From the NCBI GenBank assembly GCA_017654735.1, contig JADPYG010000001.1, positions 744,001 to 808,000 on the forward strand: DNA of 64,000 bases. The letters are read 5' to 3'. Position 1 is the first letter of the stretch. Every line of letters begins with the position of its first letter. This DNA comes from Vishniacozyma victoriae (taxonomy: Eukaryota > Basidiomycota > Tremellomycetes > Tremellales > Bulleribasidiaceae). The notes beneath the pieces were generated by a model that made no database searches, was not told the origin of the DNA, and saw nothing but the letters and a program-made list of their open reading frames with translations. Below, piece after piece: positions 1-13,183 of the stretch. Position numbers and translations under genes: made by a program.

Positions 1-77
1 TCGTCTCATTATCAATCCTTCACGCTTCATTCAATCACTTAATCACCTATCACAATCCACAACACAAATCAGCAACA

Positions 78-780
78 ATGGCTTTCAGTGAGTTGCACTT
101 GGCATACACTTCCATCCGAGATACGGGGGGGTGGCAAAGCAGGAGAGCGGTCAAAGGGTTAACCACTCCAAATCTTGAGAGGCAAATATGCTTATCTCGC
201 CCTTATCGACTCCCACAAACTTTGCCTAAGTACATAAACTGACTTCTACAGCCTGTTCCGATATCTTCAAGATCATCTTGGCCATCATCCTACCCGTATG
301 TCTCCCCAATCTGGCATGAAGACATGCACTGACCTCTCAGCCTCTCGGTGTCTTCTTTGAGCGAGGTTGTGGTGCCGATCTATTGAGTGAGTCATTCCCA
401 TCCTAGGTCGGGGGCGGGGCATGAGTACCACCCGCTCCTCCGGGCTAGTGTATCTTCCTAGAGGATTCAAGCTAATCATCCAGTCAACATCCTTCTTACC
501 AGTACGTCGCCTCTCGAAGTCCTTCACCCCCTTCTCCATGCTGCAATTCTCCTTCCCCATCCCTCTCCTCCTGATCCCTTCCTCCCGCCGCGGACATCCC
601 GCAACAAGACAGTATCGGAGATGACCGACGAAACACCTTCAACCAGTCATCTCTCCCAACTTTCATCCAATTTCTTCGTTCCTTACTTTCTCCGAGTCCC
701 AAGAGAGCCACGCTGATTTCCCAGTCCTCGGTTTCATCCCCGGTATCATTCACGCACTCTACATCATCCTGAAGTATTAG
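78..780 (+). CDS. PMP3: PMP3-type plasma membrane proteolipid
   Basis: Small hydrophobic membrane protein of the PMP3/UPF0057 family, which in yeast affects plasma membrane potential and salt tolerance. I see five exons (78-87, 252-295, 341-386, 484-501, 725-780) that join to 57 residues. The product has the family layout: an N-terminal SDIFKIILAIILPPLGVF helix, the charged loop with FERGCG, and a second helix ending HALYIILKY. Length is normal for the family (about 52-60 residues). Exon 4 is only 18 nt. The start is the first ATG, with a 10-nt first exon. The fit to the family on both sides of every junction makes the model strong. Confidence 0.93.
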
Positions 781-1910
781 GGGTCGTGCGGACGTCCTGG
801 GGGCACTTAGAGAGCAAGGAGAAGTCTTAGGGAGGCGGATATATGAAATTTAGGATGTAAAGTATGAATTCATAATTTGTGCCACTTTCACCCGACTCGG
901 TCGTACGCCTGCTGGATGATTGCTGGATTTAAGTCGCTCAACGATGTATTTGACAGTTCAGAGAGGCTCTGGTCCACTCGCTGACGATACCTAACCTTTG
1001 ACGTCGCCCAAGAATTTATCTATACCTTGGACCCCCCTATCGCAATGTTCTCCACTTGGCAATCGAGCACAATACCTGTGCTGCCTCCCGTCTTTATAGG
1101 CAGCCCCAGTCAGAGTTGACCGCCTGAAGCAGGTAATCTGGAGGGCAGAGAGCCCCAGATCGTCCCAATCAAAAGTAAGTGGTCAATCAACCCTTGCTGT
1201 ACGTCTGCTGATATCCAGGGAAAATGAACCCGGTATTCGGCAGTGTCAAACCACACCTCGCAAACGTACCGATTCCCAAGGACATACAGGCATTTCGACC
1301 AGCCACACTGTCTTGGGCTACGCGTGGAGAGCCAACAAGTACGACGGGATGCTCAAGGACGCCTGTCAGCTTAGTGGCTACTCCGTCGCTTTCGCCTCGC
1401 ACATCTACTCATTCTCGTAGCGCGACTCATCTTATCGCACGTCCCAACCTTGCTGACGTGCCAATATCGCTGGAGACCGGGAAGGCGATGGAGATATGAA
1501 TGGTGGGTGAGTTGATTGTAACGACAAGAAAGCGAGACGGTGGTGGGTTCTCCCGTACAGATTGGACAATGTTTGACCTTAAGTATGACATCAGCTTTTC
1601 TTGATAGGTATGGCAGAAAGATCTGTCAATGACAGAGATGTTCATAGATATCACTTTCAGCTGGCTAAGATCCCAGATGCAAGCGTCGTAAACTTCAAAT
1701 GATAGTAGCAATGCCCACCCCAGATAGTCGGTGAAATCGCCCAATTGGGAAATTTAATATCTCGAGCAGCATGGAAGCAAATGCGCGCGGTGGAGGCGGC
1801 TATCTGTTCAGCTAGAGTTCAGTCTGTTCTATATACTTTGGGCCTTCTTGTGCCCTGCTACCCATGACAGCCCTCTCGCTGCTGGTCTGATTGACCATAT
1901 ATACCACAAT
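781..1910. other. intergenic region without recognised gene
   Basis: About 1.1 kb between PMP3 and IML1. It should hold the PMP3 3'UTR and the IML1 promoter. A 91-codon frame at 1224-1499 follows a branch-site/acceptor-like sequence but its product resembles nothing I know and it has no clear partner exons, so I do not call it a gene. Confidence 0.5.
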
Positions 1911-4900
1911 ATGGTACACCGTAAGCTCCCTCGCCCCTCGCTCAACCTCAGCTAACCAGCAGCACCCCCTAGCTCGGCACGCCCGGTCACTTCACGAACT
2001 CGGTCATCCACCGTAGTTGGCATGGGCCCCTCTTCATTCCTCTCCAGTCAAGGTGGTCCACCGAATATAGACCTATCATCATCTACTATGCGAGTCGTCA
2101 CCGACCCCAAGATGTCTGCAGCTGCAGCTGCTCTAAATAGTATTTCCAAAGGCGAGAATTGGCGGCTCAAGCAAGAGGACAAGGGTGAGGGAAAGGGGAA
2201 AGTTGGAGGCAGAGCTAGGGGAGAGTCGCACCCCGACCCACTACTACCTGAACTCGTGCCGGTGCCTTCCGCCCCCGAAGTCCGACCACCGTCTGTGAAG
2301 GATGCTAGTATATCCACACCCACCGGACTTGAAACCGAGCAAAAGGCTCATCTTGAACTCTACACCTACACGCCTGTCGATGACAAGATTCTCCAACCTC
2401 AACCACCTCCGTTACCTCGTCACAACTCGATCAGCCAGTCCGTCACTTCCTTGGTCAGATTCAACTATAAATCCCTACCGTGGCGTATACGGAATGGGGA
2501 TTACTTGGAGTTGAGGCGGACAGATGCGGAAGCTGCAAAACAGACTCTCAAGACTAGTAAAGGCGGCGAGAGTGATCGAGCCAAGATTGGTGGCGAGGCT
2601 CTAAAAGGTGTATCGAGGCGGTACGAGAGGGATGGGTATATATTCCGGGTTGGGGCAGACTCCCTTGACGTGGGAATGGGACACATTCAAGTGCCCGAGT
2701 CTGTCGCTACCGCCTTTCGATTCCAACATCGTATGGAAGTTGATATCTACATTGTGCGTCTCAATCAAGGCTTGGCTGATGACAGATCCCCGAAGAGCTC
2801 AAACATACATGTGAAATCGATTATATCGAACTTCGATTCTCACAATACCTAGGTCGAGCAGACATGTGGCGTCTCGGAATGTCTCTTGAGAACTCGACAA
2901 TCCACGTTGGAGAAAAGGTGCAGCTTGCAGGAGGCGTTATCAAAGCGGATGTCCAGGGATTATGGAGGGGTAGCAGCGCCCTGCATCGGCATGCTAGTGG
3001 GATCGTCACTGCCAAGACGAAAACGATCTACCGGAGCAAGAGTGCTCAATTTTACATCTTTATTCAGCTATGTCAAGAGACATGGGAGTTCGATGAAGAT
3101 GGTGAGAGGTACTCGGAAAAGATTGTCCATGGTGTGTCTCCAGTATCCCAGTGACCGAGAAACTGATGGACAGGATTCCTTCCTGAGCTATTCGCAAAAT
3201 GGGCCAAAAAGTCGACATCACATCTAGTCACCATCATCCTCTTTTCCCGGATACACTACTCGGATGAAGAAGTCGGATACATGCGCCAAATCGGTATTGC
3301 CGACAACCTAATCAAAGATCACTCGGGTAAATGGTGCAAGGACTTCTACAAGGTCGCTATTGATTTCGAACGCAAGTCCGATTGGAGCGGATCACTTGGG
3401 CAAATCAAGAAGTACTTGGAGAGAAGCGAAAAGGAGATCTTGCTTGAATATCACCTGGGTCAGCTGAAGGGCAAAGATCACGAGGGCGATGAGAAGCGGA
3501 TCCTCGGAAAGTGGTCATTCGTATGTCCTCTCATCAGTCATAATGAAGTACGCTAATTCCAGGCATACGAGGGGAACGTACTAGAAGCAGTCAACCTCGC
3601 TTTGAACCCCTTTGACGAACACTACGTCGATCGAGATCTCTCTCGAACGGGTCTAGCCATGTGTGTAATCACCCCCGGAACAGGCCATTTCGCAGTCGAC
3701 AAAAACCTCTTACGCCTGACAACCGAACGTATGATCGATCACGGTATCGCCCTCGACCTGGTATGTTTGACGAAAATGCCACTACACAGTGTCCCCTTGT
3801 TCAGTTATGTCGCTCAGAAACCCAAGGGAATAGTGGTGAGCGAGACGAGTGAGGGGACTAGGACCAAGCCTGGGACACCGGATTTACTGTATTTCGACGC
3901 TCACATGTCCGCTGCCCTCGATACCGAGCTAGCCGATTGCTATTGTAAGCTGAGCACCAAGATGATTGGGTCAAAGCTAATGATAGCCATTCCAAAATGG
4001 GTTGCATGCTCATTCTACTCGAAAACGCACGACAAGCCGTTCCGCCCAGACCGATTTGTGCCCAGGTGTAAAATGTACGATATCCAGATGCTAGGAATTC
4101 TAGATCACAATCTCACTACCGTGACGGTACCGCTGCTCGACGTCGATGACCTTCCGGCACCAGCCAAAGACCAGACACTTGACGATCGAAAACGTATACG
4201 GAACGAATTTGACGCCAGGACATTCGGCTTTGTCCAACCTGAACCGGTCGATGATGATAAACCGGATTCTCCCGATGGCTCATCTCCGGGTAGTATGGTG
4301 GGGAGTCTAACCGTACCGAAATCGTACCAATCCGCTCGACTTGCCGCTAGGAGGATGCAAGAGAAGATTAAACCGAAGTCCGCCGAGCCAGGTGCCGATC
4401 CGATCTCGGCTGGCCTTGCGAATGCCCAGGCCGAGTCGCTGCCAAGGGGTCATGTCAATACGTCCGATAAGAACATGCGACAGATTACGATCACGGAACA
4501 CGAGCCTCTGAATCTGCAGAGAAGATCGTTTAGATCACCTTCCCCAGTCCCTTCTTCATTGACCAGCACTCGATTCCTTTCCGAACATCCCCGACCCCTG
4601 ATGGGCAGTATGGCGACAAACGCACCACTCACTCCACCCTTGTTACCGACCAATCCATCATCTCCCGCTAAGTCGTTGCTTACTGTCCGGAATGATACCG
4701 TTTCCGTCAATGAACCTGGTTCTGGTGTTTCAACGCCGCGCGCCACAATCACACCTATCGCGAGAAAGATCAAGCCAAAGAGCAGTAAGGCTTCTCTCGC
4801 CCGCATCGCGTCCAATTGGATGTTTAGCCTTTCCCGAGCTCAGCCATCTTTCGCTACCGCCGCAACCGAGACTGTTGGTCGAACTCATGTGTCCAACCCT

Positions 4901-7776
4901 ATCCAGACGGATTCGAGTACTGGTGGATTATCCCATCAACTCCCCGAGTCCCCATCGAGATCAATCGCAAAATCTACTCCTCGAGCTGTACCCGGTGCAC
5001 CTATTATCACACCATCCACGCCTTCTCCCGACCGGAACAGAGCTACCAAGCCACTCCCTGTGCCCAACATCAAAAGTACGAGGGGTCAGACGACAGATGA
5101 CGATATGGCTAAATCGTATAAAAAGATGTCTAGATCCCACGGATCGTCAATAGACCATACAGTCATGATCAACAACCAAAGTCGTCATGTTCACGTTAAT
5201 CCATGTAAACCGAAACTCAATACAGATGGCTTCGCCGGCGACGGGAGGAGATGGCAACATATCCGACCTACTCCCGCCAAAGACAATAAACAGCTCATCA
5301 AGTGGTCGAGTCTATGTGCACCAGCTTGTTTACCGCTTACTACCGATTACATGCCCACTTCTCAGGATATCATCAACTACTACGAGGCGAATTCATACGA
5401 TATCGCTTGTTTCCCCGATCAAATCTCATTTTTGATAAGGAGTAATGTTGGACACCAGAATTTGCCATTGGCGGTCATGACGGAAATGGCTTCTCAGCGA
5501 CTAGCTCGTGAGTCCATGTCTGCTCTGGTTGGTGGGTTGGCTGATGATAGAAAACTTCCAATTCATCGTTCTGCCGCACAAGACCAAGTTGAATGGGACC
5601 GAGGAACAGAGTGATCGAGATCGATACTCCCGTGGTCCAAAGGTACTGCTACCAGGCGAATCCATCACTCAAGGTCTGCGTATTGGAGGGGCATCCGAGG
5701 TCCTGAGTGATCAGAGTGGGGCCATCTACTTGTCCTGGTCGAATCATATCCATCGACTTGCGTTTGATGAGGGCAAGCAGTCGGTCACTGTTCAACGGTT
5801 CGTCAAGAAGACGAAACATAGTACCGATCCTGTTCCTTACAAATGCTTGGTCTGGCCTGCGCAGATGACCGATTATCAGCCAGCCAGCACTACTTTCCGT
5901 TATCCAGTAGGTCCTCTTTTCGATTGTCTACCATAGTTGATGGCAGAATACGGAGGCTAGACTCAACTTCAATTACCTCGATCGATTGGTCGCAGGTGAA
6001 GAATCGGAATTCAAGCCTTCATTGCGATACTGGCGAACACGATACTTGCTCGTCCCATCTGGAAAAGATCCTCTGGCAGTCCACGGTGTCGTGCCGAATG
6101 GCGAAAGGTTTGATCCATCCGAGATCCTCATGTCGGGTGCATCCAAAGTCATCGACGTTCTCAATCGTTATCGATGGGATACGAGTTCCGACGACAACAA
6201 ACTTCTCATCCTGCCCACTACATTCGATCCGTCGGCCTGTATACTTGATGAGGGCTTGATGATCGAGCTAGATCGGATGAGGAATGGTAAAGAGGTCACT
6301 CGGCACGAAAAGACCTTGACGAACATGCCGTTGCCAGCTATTGGGGAGTTCATGTGTCAACCAAATAATGGACTGATTATTCGTGATCGATGGTGGCATT
6401 GTACGTCGGTCATTCTCACGTTGCCACATAAAGCTGATAATGTAGTTGCGATTTACGAAGATTCATTTACTGGAGAGATGTTTGTCAACTGGCTCGAAAA
6501 AACCTTTGCGGACGTAAAGAACCGAGAGGATGCCACTGACCAGGGACGAAGGTTGTTCCGCGAAGGCTTAATTGGTTAGTGATCACACTCAATCATCCCA
6601 AAACGTGACTAATCAGCAGAACATTGTGCTGGAACTCATGGGTTCTTCGATTACAACCACTTCTTCTACCGCCTTGCCCCTAAATTTGATACAAATCACA
6701 AGAAACGGAAACCAAAAACCTGGTTCGGGGGCGGTAAAGCCGCTTCTTCGCCTCGAGATTTATTGGAGAAACACGCTTTGATGTCGACTAGCCCAACCGC
6801 AACTGCTCCACTAGGAAAGCATGGTGGTTACAGTGATCTCCCCGCTAGCAATGCCTCGGGCAGCAGGAAAAAGATCAAGATGAGTCAAAGTGTCGTGATT
6901 GATTTGGATGCCAATAAAAAGAGCGATAGGGCCGAAGTGGCCATGTTGCATGCTGATATCGTTCATAATGCCCGTAACGCGTGAGTTACCTTTTTGACGG
7001 GGTAAAATTGAGCTGATGTTAGATTCCATTTCGAGCTCAACTGGCTCGGTGTCACCGCTAGTCTATTGGATGACCTCAAGTCAAAGATATCCGCCAGCGC
7101 TGAAAGGTATGGCCTTCGATTCATCGAGTCGCCTGTCGAGCAAATCAAGGATATATCCAGTAAATGCCCATACCGTACCGCCATTCCCATCCCACTCGCA
7201 CTAGCTCCACCAGTCATCCCGGATCTCCACCTCAGATTGGCAGAACATGGCACGGGCAATGCGGCCAATTTCTTCGAATACGCCATCTTGACCGAGAGAT
7301 TCGGATTCGTCCTGGATGTAGAATCACCATTCCGATACCCCGACAGTGTAGATATCGAATACAGTTATCGAGCTCAAGCTAAATTCGAGTATTCTCAATT
7401 CGTTCACAAATCGGGACTGGCACTTGTTCAATGTATAGGTGGGAAAGAGGGGTTCTTGTGGTGCGATAATCGACCTTTTATTGCTGCTCCAACTAGACGT
7501 GGGGCGGGACAAAGCGGAGTAGGTGGCGAATACCCTATGGCGCCTGTTGCGCCTAAACAGAGCAAGCAGGAGGAAGCCACTTCGCTGAGAAGGCAGCTTG
7601 AGGCATTCTGCGAGGATGCAGAAGCGCTCAAGAAGTTTTATGACGAGGTCACACCTATTCATCCTGCTGCTTCGATCGGGGATCCGAGCAAGGACAAGGA
7701 GGTCGAAGTGAACTCTAGTGGTGGGATGAGTTCACCGCTGGAAATGGGAGAATCGAGGCGGAGTAGTAGGGATTAG
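1911..7776 (+). CDS. IML1: IML1/DEPDC5, GATOR1 (SEACIT) subunit
   Basis: Vacuole-associated subunit of the GATOR1/SEACIT complex, which restrains TORC1 when amino acids are scarce. Ten exons (1911-1920, 1963-2754, 2787-3131, 3174-3520, 3563-5507, 5551-5906, 5947-6400, 6446-6574, 6620-6980, 7023-7776) join to 1830 residues, in frame throughout. The N-terminal half carries the Iml1 signature: [18 protein letters not shown], then [21 protein letters not shown] domain follows, with [14 protein letters not shown] and [12 protein letters not shown]. The C-terminal domain is typical, with [17 protein letters not shown] and later [10 protein letters not shown] long Ser/Pro-rich linker (about residues 700-1040) separates the halves. 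The start at 1911 was chosen because its 10-nt exon splices cleanly into the open frame upstream of the ATG at 2022. It is somewhat longer than yeast Iml1 (about 1580). Confidence 0.95.
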
Positions 7777-7880
7777 TACATGATTGGATATTGTCAAATT
7801 AGATGTTTGTATCTACATAATTCAATTGTATGACTTGCATTAAATCGTTATCTGCTATCTTGTTTCCTTCTGACACTCGA

Positions 7881-8570
7881 CTAATCCCTGGGACGACGAG
7901 GTGGACTCCTTGATCTATCTCTCGCCTGAGCGGGGGAATGCGAAGGACTCCTCCGACGCCTTGGTGGTGGTGGTGATCTCGAGTCGGTTGGACTTCGTGG
8001 GCGTCTCCTTGGTGGTGGGGATCTCGATCGTGAAGACGAGTATCGGCCAGTCTTCTTTGCGCGTACGGGTGATCTTGACCTTGATCGGGAGCTTGAAGAG
8101 TCGGAGTCTGATGCTGAGTCGGAGTCAGAATCACTACTCTCCTCTTTTCTACCCCCATCAGTACTATACAACTTCTACCCGGGGAGACTTACCTAGCTTT
8201 CTCCTTGCCTTTTCCTTTTAACGCCTTTCTGCTCTTCTTCTCCTCAAGAGCCTTCAACCTCTTTCTCTCTTCCTCCTTGGCTTGCAGGATGCGATCTGCT
8301 AATCCAACTTTTGCATCCTTTTTAAATTCCTCTGGTACATCTACGCTGGGACCTTCCAATCCGAATTTTCCCTTTTCAAGTTGTTGAGTACGTGATGGTC
8401 GTGCTTGGTATGGCCTCGCATTGGAACATTGGTATGTATGATGTCCGAACTTAAGGCATTTCTGACTAGTCAATAAGATTCTGGTGGAGTAAGGTAGTAG
8501 CACGTACTTGACAACGAGTATTTGGACCTGCTGCTTTTGATTGCAGTTGTTTTGGTTGACGGACATACAT
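7881..8570 (-). CDS. ZCCHC10-like zinc knuckle protein with RS-rich tail
   Basis: Three exons on the minus strand (8570-8508, 8461-8193, 8148-7881) give 199 residues. The N-terminus carries one CCHC zinc knuckle: CQKCLKFGHHTYQC, followed by the RPSRTQQL segment that marks the ZCCHC10 family. A Lys/Glu-rich middle, probably helical, leads into a C-terminal tail of Ser-Arg, Ser-Asp and Arg-Ser-Pro repeats like those of splicing factors. The start is the MYVRQ methionine; the frame is open further upstream, but homologs begin close to here. Of two possible acceptors for exon 3 I took the second, because the first would leave a 29-nt intron while the second gives 44 nt with a TACTGAT branch site. 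The family's function is poorly known; a nuclear RNA-processing role is inferred from the RS tail only. It is convergent with IML1, about 100 bp away. Confidence 0.8.
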
Positions 8571-9121
8571 TGTCGTTATACGGCCGCGGTACTCGCGATG
8601 GATTGGAGGTGGAGCTTGAAGTTGATTAGCGGTACCACTGATCGGGAATACCAAGTTGATAGGAAGTGGTAAATGGAAGTAAGGAGAAAGTGTCAAGAGT
8701 ACGACATCCCTTACTAGATTTAGTTAGGGTTCGATCTGTAATTGTAATTCAAATTTGCTTCCGAAGACTCAGCAGGCAGGAGAGAGAAGGGTTCACCTGT
8801 TAACGGCAATTGCAGTACAATACAGAGAGAGGAGATATGGGGGGAGAGGCGGTACTGCCTTGGAATCTGCTCACACGCCGCCGGCGCCCTATTCATCATT
8901 TTACAATTAGCTACTCCATCCGCTTCCCTTCATGACCCTTTACCGGGTGTGTTAGCGGTACCAAGCATTTGCATCCAGTTCTGTTCAGCTGTTCAATCAT
9001 TTCACACCTATTTGCCATCCCTTGTTACCTATTTCACGTCTTGCTTGGGTAGCTTGCTTGTAGTCACGACATATCCATTGTAATAGACAGATACATACCA
9101 AACCTGCCATACGACGACACA
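8571..9121. promoter_or_regulatory. divergent promoter region, zinc-knuckle gene and GATA gene
   Basis: About 550 bp between two divergent start codons. It must hold both promoters and leaders. The part just before 9122 is CT-rich, as is common for basidiomycete leaders. I could not assign individual sites. Confidence 0.4.
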
Positions 9122-10452
9122 ATGTTCAACCACACATTCGGCGGCCTCACATACTCCGACACGTCCTCTTCATCTTCTTCTTCCTCGCCAAACTCATTTC
9201 CCCAATCACCCATACGACCTCCATCAGCCCAATTCTTCCACCAACCCCCGGCAGCAGACGTCCCATCAACCTTCCTACCTTCATACTACCCCGAAGGGCG
9301 ATACGCCTCCCTCGACCGCGACCTGAATTTAAGCGGCAACGGTACTGGATACCAATCACCGAACCATTCACCTGCTACATGGGAAGCATTATCACAAGCT
9401 GGTCCCTCTTCACGACATTTACTAGACGGTACCAATATTATTGAACCTCATCCGCCGCACGCAAGAGGAAAGGGAATTGGACGCGAAATGAGACCTCCAG
9501 AATATCGGATATCACCGGCTTCAATCGCTTCTTCACTCATTAACAAAGCTGCAACTACTGGTTCAGGTTCAGCATCAACTTCATTCCCAATGGATCCAGC
9601 ATTACAGTCTCAATCGAATTCAGCATCAGGTTCTGGTAATCCTCACGGCAATGACTCAGGAGGTGGTGGTGGGGGAGGGGGAGGGGGAGGGGGGAGGTAC
9701 CACCCATATTCACATCCAGTCCAGAGATCAAGTTCGGGTTCTGGAGCAGGAGGAGGAGGAAGTGGTCCATCAAGAAACAACACCACAATCCCCGAACCTT
9801 CGCCCAACAGTAATGCCTACCCTGGCAATATGTACACCAATATCCCATTACCAGAACGACCAGACCTAGAGCCATGGGAGCGTATGGGAGCAGGCGTAGA
9901 AATAACAGGCGAGGATTATGCCCAAGTAAGCTTCTTTACCACTGCCGAGGTTCAGACTGACGAAACAGGCACTAGAAATTTATCAACACCTACTAGAAGC
10001 CGTACCCAGTATGAGGGCTCAAAACGATTACCCACCACTAGCCGGAGGACAGCGATACGAACATCTCCTAGGCCTAGCTTCCGATGGTCTCTCGTACCTC
10101 ACAGGCACACCCCAAAACCAAGTTCCACCACAGGCCAATCCGCAACCTCCAAACCCCGAACCATCATCAGTCCCAATTAATCCCAGTTCATCCTCAAATT
10201 CGAATAAAAGGTCTACGCATAATGGGAATGGGGATAAGAAGACACCGAAATGTCTGGGGTGTGGAGCGACAGAGACGCCTGAATGGAGGAGAGGGCCAAT
10301 GGGTCCTAGGACGCTGTGTAATGCCTGCGTAAGTCTACTTGTATCATTTGTGGGGGGTTAAGCTGATAAGGCAGGGTCTAGTCCACATGAAATTACAGCG
10401 CAAGAGAAGGAGAGAGCTAGAGAAGGAAACGGTAACTCTCGAGGGACGCTAG
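9122..10452 (+). CDS. GATA-type zinc finger transcription factor
   Basis: Three exons (9122-9925, 9969-10328, 10375-10452) join to 413 residues. The single zinc finger lies near the C-terminus: [19 protein letters not shown] up to LCNAC, split by the last intron just after the fourth cysteine. The loop is CX2C-X18-CX2C, the spacing found in white-collar type and related fungal GATA factors, not the 17-residue loop of AreA/nitrogen types. A basic stretch of alternating Lys/Arg (about residues 395-405) follows and should contact DNA. The N-terminal 270 residues are low-complexity Ser/Pro/Gly, including a poly-glycine run coded by a G-rich tract at 9660-9697. A helical segment ([12 protein letters not shown], then [15 protein letters not shown]) precedes the finger. 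No complete PAS domain was seen, so I do not call it WC-2. Only 21 residues follow the basic patch. Confidence 0.85.
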
Positions 10453-10619
10453 GAGGCTGGATTTCGTTTTCTGGTAGACAGTTATAATAGCACGTATCAT
10501 ATTCGAGACACATGTGGAACCATCAATACATACATACAATACACTATAGGTTAATGATATATGTATATTACAACATATTAACATGAAGATGTCAATCTCG
10601 TATTCGTATTCCTTCGCAT

Positions 10620-13183
10620 CTACAACACCATCCCTTCATCTTCTTCGACCTTGACGGTCGTCTCATCAACCTGAGTATGCGCAGCAGCCAGACTATCTAG
10701 AGCAGCATCATCCAAACCTCCATGAGGCTGCCATATTCGGCTATCCGTCAGCTCAGTCCTATACGCGTCAAAAGAGACTTACATTGTCATATCATCACCG
10801 CATGATGCAAAGATCCGCCTGGACCTCAGAGGATTCCAAGCCACAGCATTGACACTCCCACTGTGACCCATTAAGATATCAGTCGTGTGTCCAGTAGCAG
10901 TCTGCCAAGTGTATACGTGTCCGTCTGATTGTCAGCGCATCCGCAAATCGCTCTGAGGAAACATACCCTCGGAGCCACTCATGACGAAACGATCTTTAAC
11001 AGCTGCGAAACTGGATTGAATGATGAATCGACCGTGATTTTGGTGATCGGTGAATTTGCGTATAAATCGAAATTGCGGATCGATTGCCCATAGTTGTAGG
11101 ACCGCTCCACAGGATGCCAAGACCCGTTTCTGGTCCCATGAAAGGCAAAGGCTAGAAACTGTATTGCCAAGATCCTGAGACCAACTGCATCATCAGCAAT
11201 CTCCCTTCAACGTAGCTATCGGGCTTACCCAGTGATCTCCTTATCTTCGAGCCGGATCGCCACGAGGTTATGCTCCATGGCACCGTACCCGAAATCTCTC
11301 GGGAGGTCTTCCCCATCGCTTGAGACAAGGGCCGAGATGGCCTGCTTTAATTTGTTCTCGACAGTCACCCTTTTGAGGGATGTTGTGCCAGCAATGATGG
11401 ATTCACCATCGGGAGAAAAGATGAAATCGTTAATCTGGAGGGTATTGAAATCCCATTGTCGTTTCATGTTACCGGTCTTGTCCTCACTTGTCAGCTCAGC
11501 CTCGACGTTCCAAATGGCGACTTACGTAGAAGACAAGTTTGCAGTCCATCGATGAGGCGAGAAACTCGGACCCGTCAGGTTTCCACTTGATACAGCTAAT
11601 GGTATCCCTATGATGGGATGATTCGATGGCTGTTACAGGGTCACCGGACTGACAGATTAGTTTCACGACTCGAAGCTAGAGGGTGGACTTACAATAGCAT
11701 TCCAAACCGACAGCTTGTCATAAGCGGCAGCTACGATAGTTTTGCCATCGGGTGACCATGCTATAGCGTCGATACCATCACTTGTCCACTCGTCGCGTCG
11801 TGGCTCGATTGTCAAATGCTGAATGGGAGCTACGTTGATTGATCGCGTCCGGTCTTCGGCAGTAACCACCTTTCTATAAGCTCGGCTCATGTATGTATGG
11901 GCACGACAAACCTTGAGTTGCCAGATGACGACCAAATGATCTTTCCCGGCAGAAGCCAACATTGTCCCATCGGGACTCCATTCCAATTTCCACACTTCAT
12001 CCGTGTGATCCGCTAGGATATGTGTAGTCATGTCGGGGAATTGACCACTTGAACATTCATGATCAAGGTAAAGGGATGAAGCGTTCCCATCGTCGTGGAA
12101 CACACAATCTTGCTGTTGATGTCGACGAGCTTGGTCTAGTAGTGTGGCTAGGCGTCGCGAGGGGACCATGACTTTAGGAGGGATGAATGCTGATATCAGC
12201 GTTTGATAATGAGGTTGACATACCTTGAAGCTTTCCCAGTAGTTGCCGCCTCGAGGTGCCCTCGACCCCATCCCATACTGCCCTTTCATACAGATCTTCT
12301 TTATTGAGGCACATCATGTATCTGTGTGTCAGAGGAATTCCGATGACGTCAGGACCACTTACACAGAGACAGAGTGGAGAACTTCCGACTCTGTAGTCAG
12401 GTTCGCCAACTCCCCCCTCAATACTGCCAATGCTCGTTTCTGCTGTCCGCCCTCCAGATACTCCAGGTACTTCTGCTGTGCGATAAGAAACTTGGCTCGG
12501 TCCATATCGCTCGCCTTTTCGACAGCTTTCGTCTTTCCGGAAGAAATACTGCTGGTTGATGATGATGGGCCAGGGGTCGAGCTTGGGTGATTTGCGACTC
12601 CCAACTGCTCAAGAAGCTGGATAGCTTCCGCCCATCGTCCACCGTAAATGGCTGCTTCGAAATCGACTGCTGGCGCCGAAGCAGACTGGTAGCCTGATTC
12701 TAATTCCAACGCGTCGGCTGATCGACTGATACGTTAGCTTGACATTATTCAGGTCCAGAAAGCTGGAACTGACCTATAACCCATATCCTTCAAACCCTGG
12801 AGAATCAACCTAACCACCTCCTCCCTATTCACTGGCATTCGCTTAGCGGCAGCAGCTCCTTTAAGAGGTCTTCGACCAACTTCTCCTTCCGACATCCTCA
12901 TATCTTCAGCTTCATCGTCCACAAGAGCTAGATCTTGATACATTCCCCAGTCCGCATCATCTTCGTACATGAGCTCTGTACCTGTCTTGACGCTTTCCCC
13001 AGTCGCAGTAGAGTGGCCATTGGATGGTCCTGCCGAACCGTTGCCATTTGTGATTTGGTGGCCCATTGAGTTTGATTTAGGTGATGGATGTGTGTTTGCC
13101 GCCGACTGCTTGAGTTTATGTTTCGGTCGTTCCTCGTCCCCAGTATCGTGGAGTGATCTAGGTCGCGTAGCGCCTCTCTGCAT
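10620..13183 (-). CDS. GID7: GID7/WDR26-type WD40 subunit of the GID/CTLH E3 ligase
   Basis: Multi-exon minus-strand gene for a LisH-CTLH-WD40 protein of the GID (CTLH) ubiquitin ligase, which in yeast degrades gluconeogenic enzymes. After a disordered acidic N-terminus comes the LisH-like VNREEVVRLILQGLKDMGY, then the CTLH segment (DFEAAIYGGRWAEAIQLLEQL, ALAVLRGELANL). Exon 3 (12321-12224) encodes YMMCLNKEDLYERAVWDG, characteristic of the WDR26/Gid7 group. WD40 repeats follow, with DEVWKLEWSPDGTMLASAGKD, IAWSPDGKTIVAAAYD and a last blade ending TIRIWQPHGG. First exon 13183-12774, then 12725-12363. The start is uncertain: 13183 is the first methionine of the open frame, but it lies inside a plausible acceptor (CTGATATATGCAG), so an upstream exon may replace it. 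Confidence 0.88.

Noticed and set aside
1224..1499. 91-codon plus-strand frame after an acceptor-like sequence, with two vaguely similar internal segments (PHLANVPIPKD and PNLADVPISLE)
   Set aside because: Weak nucleotide similarity between the segments, no partner exons and no recognisable product; most likely chance.
8708..8760. GGTTCGATC-like box suggestive of a tRNA T-arm
   Set aside because: No matching acceptor stem, anticodon arm or A box could be built around it.
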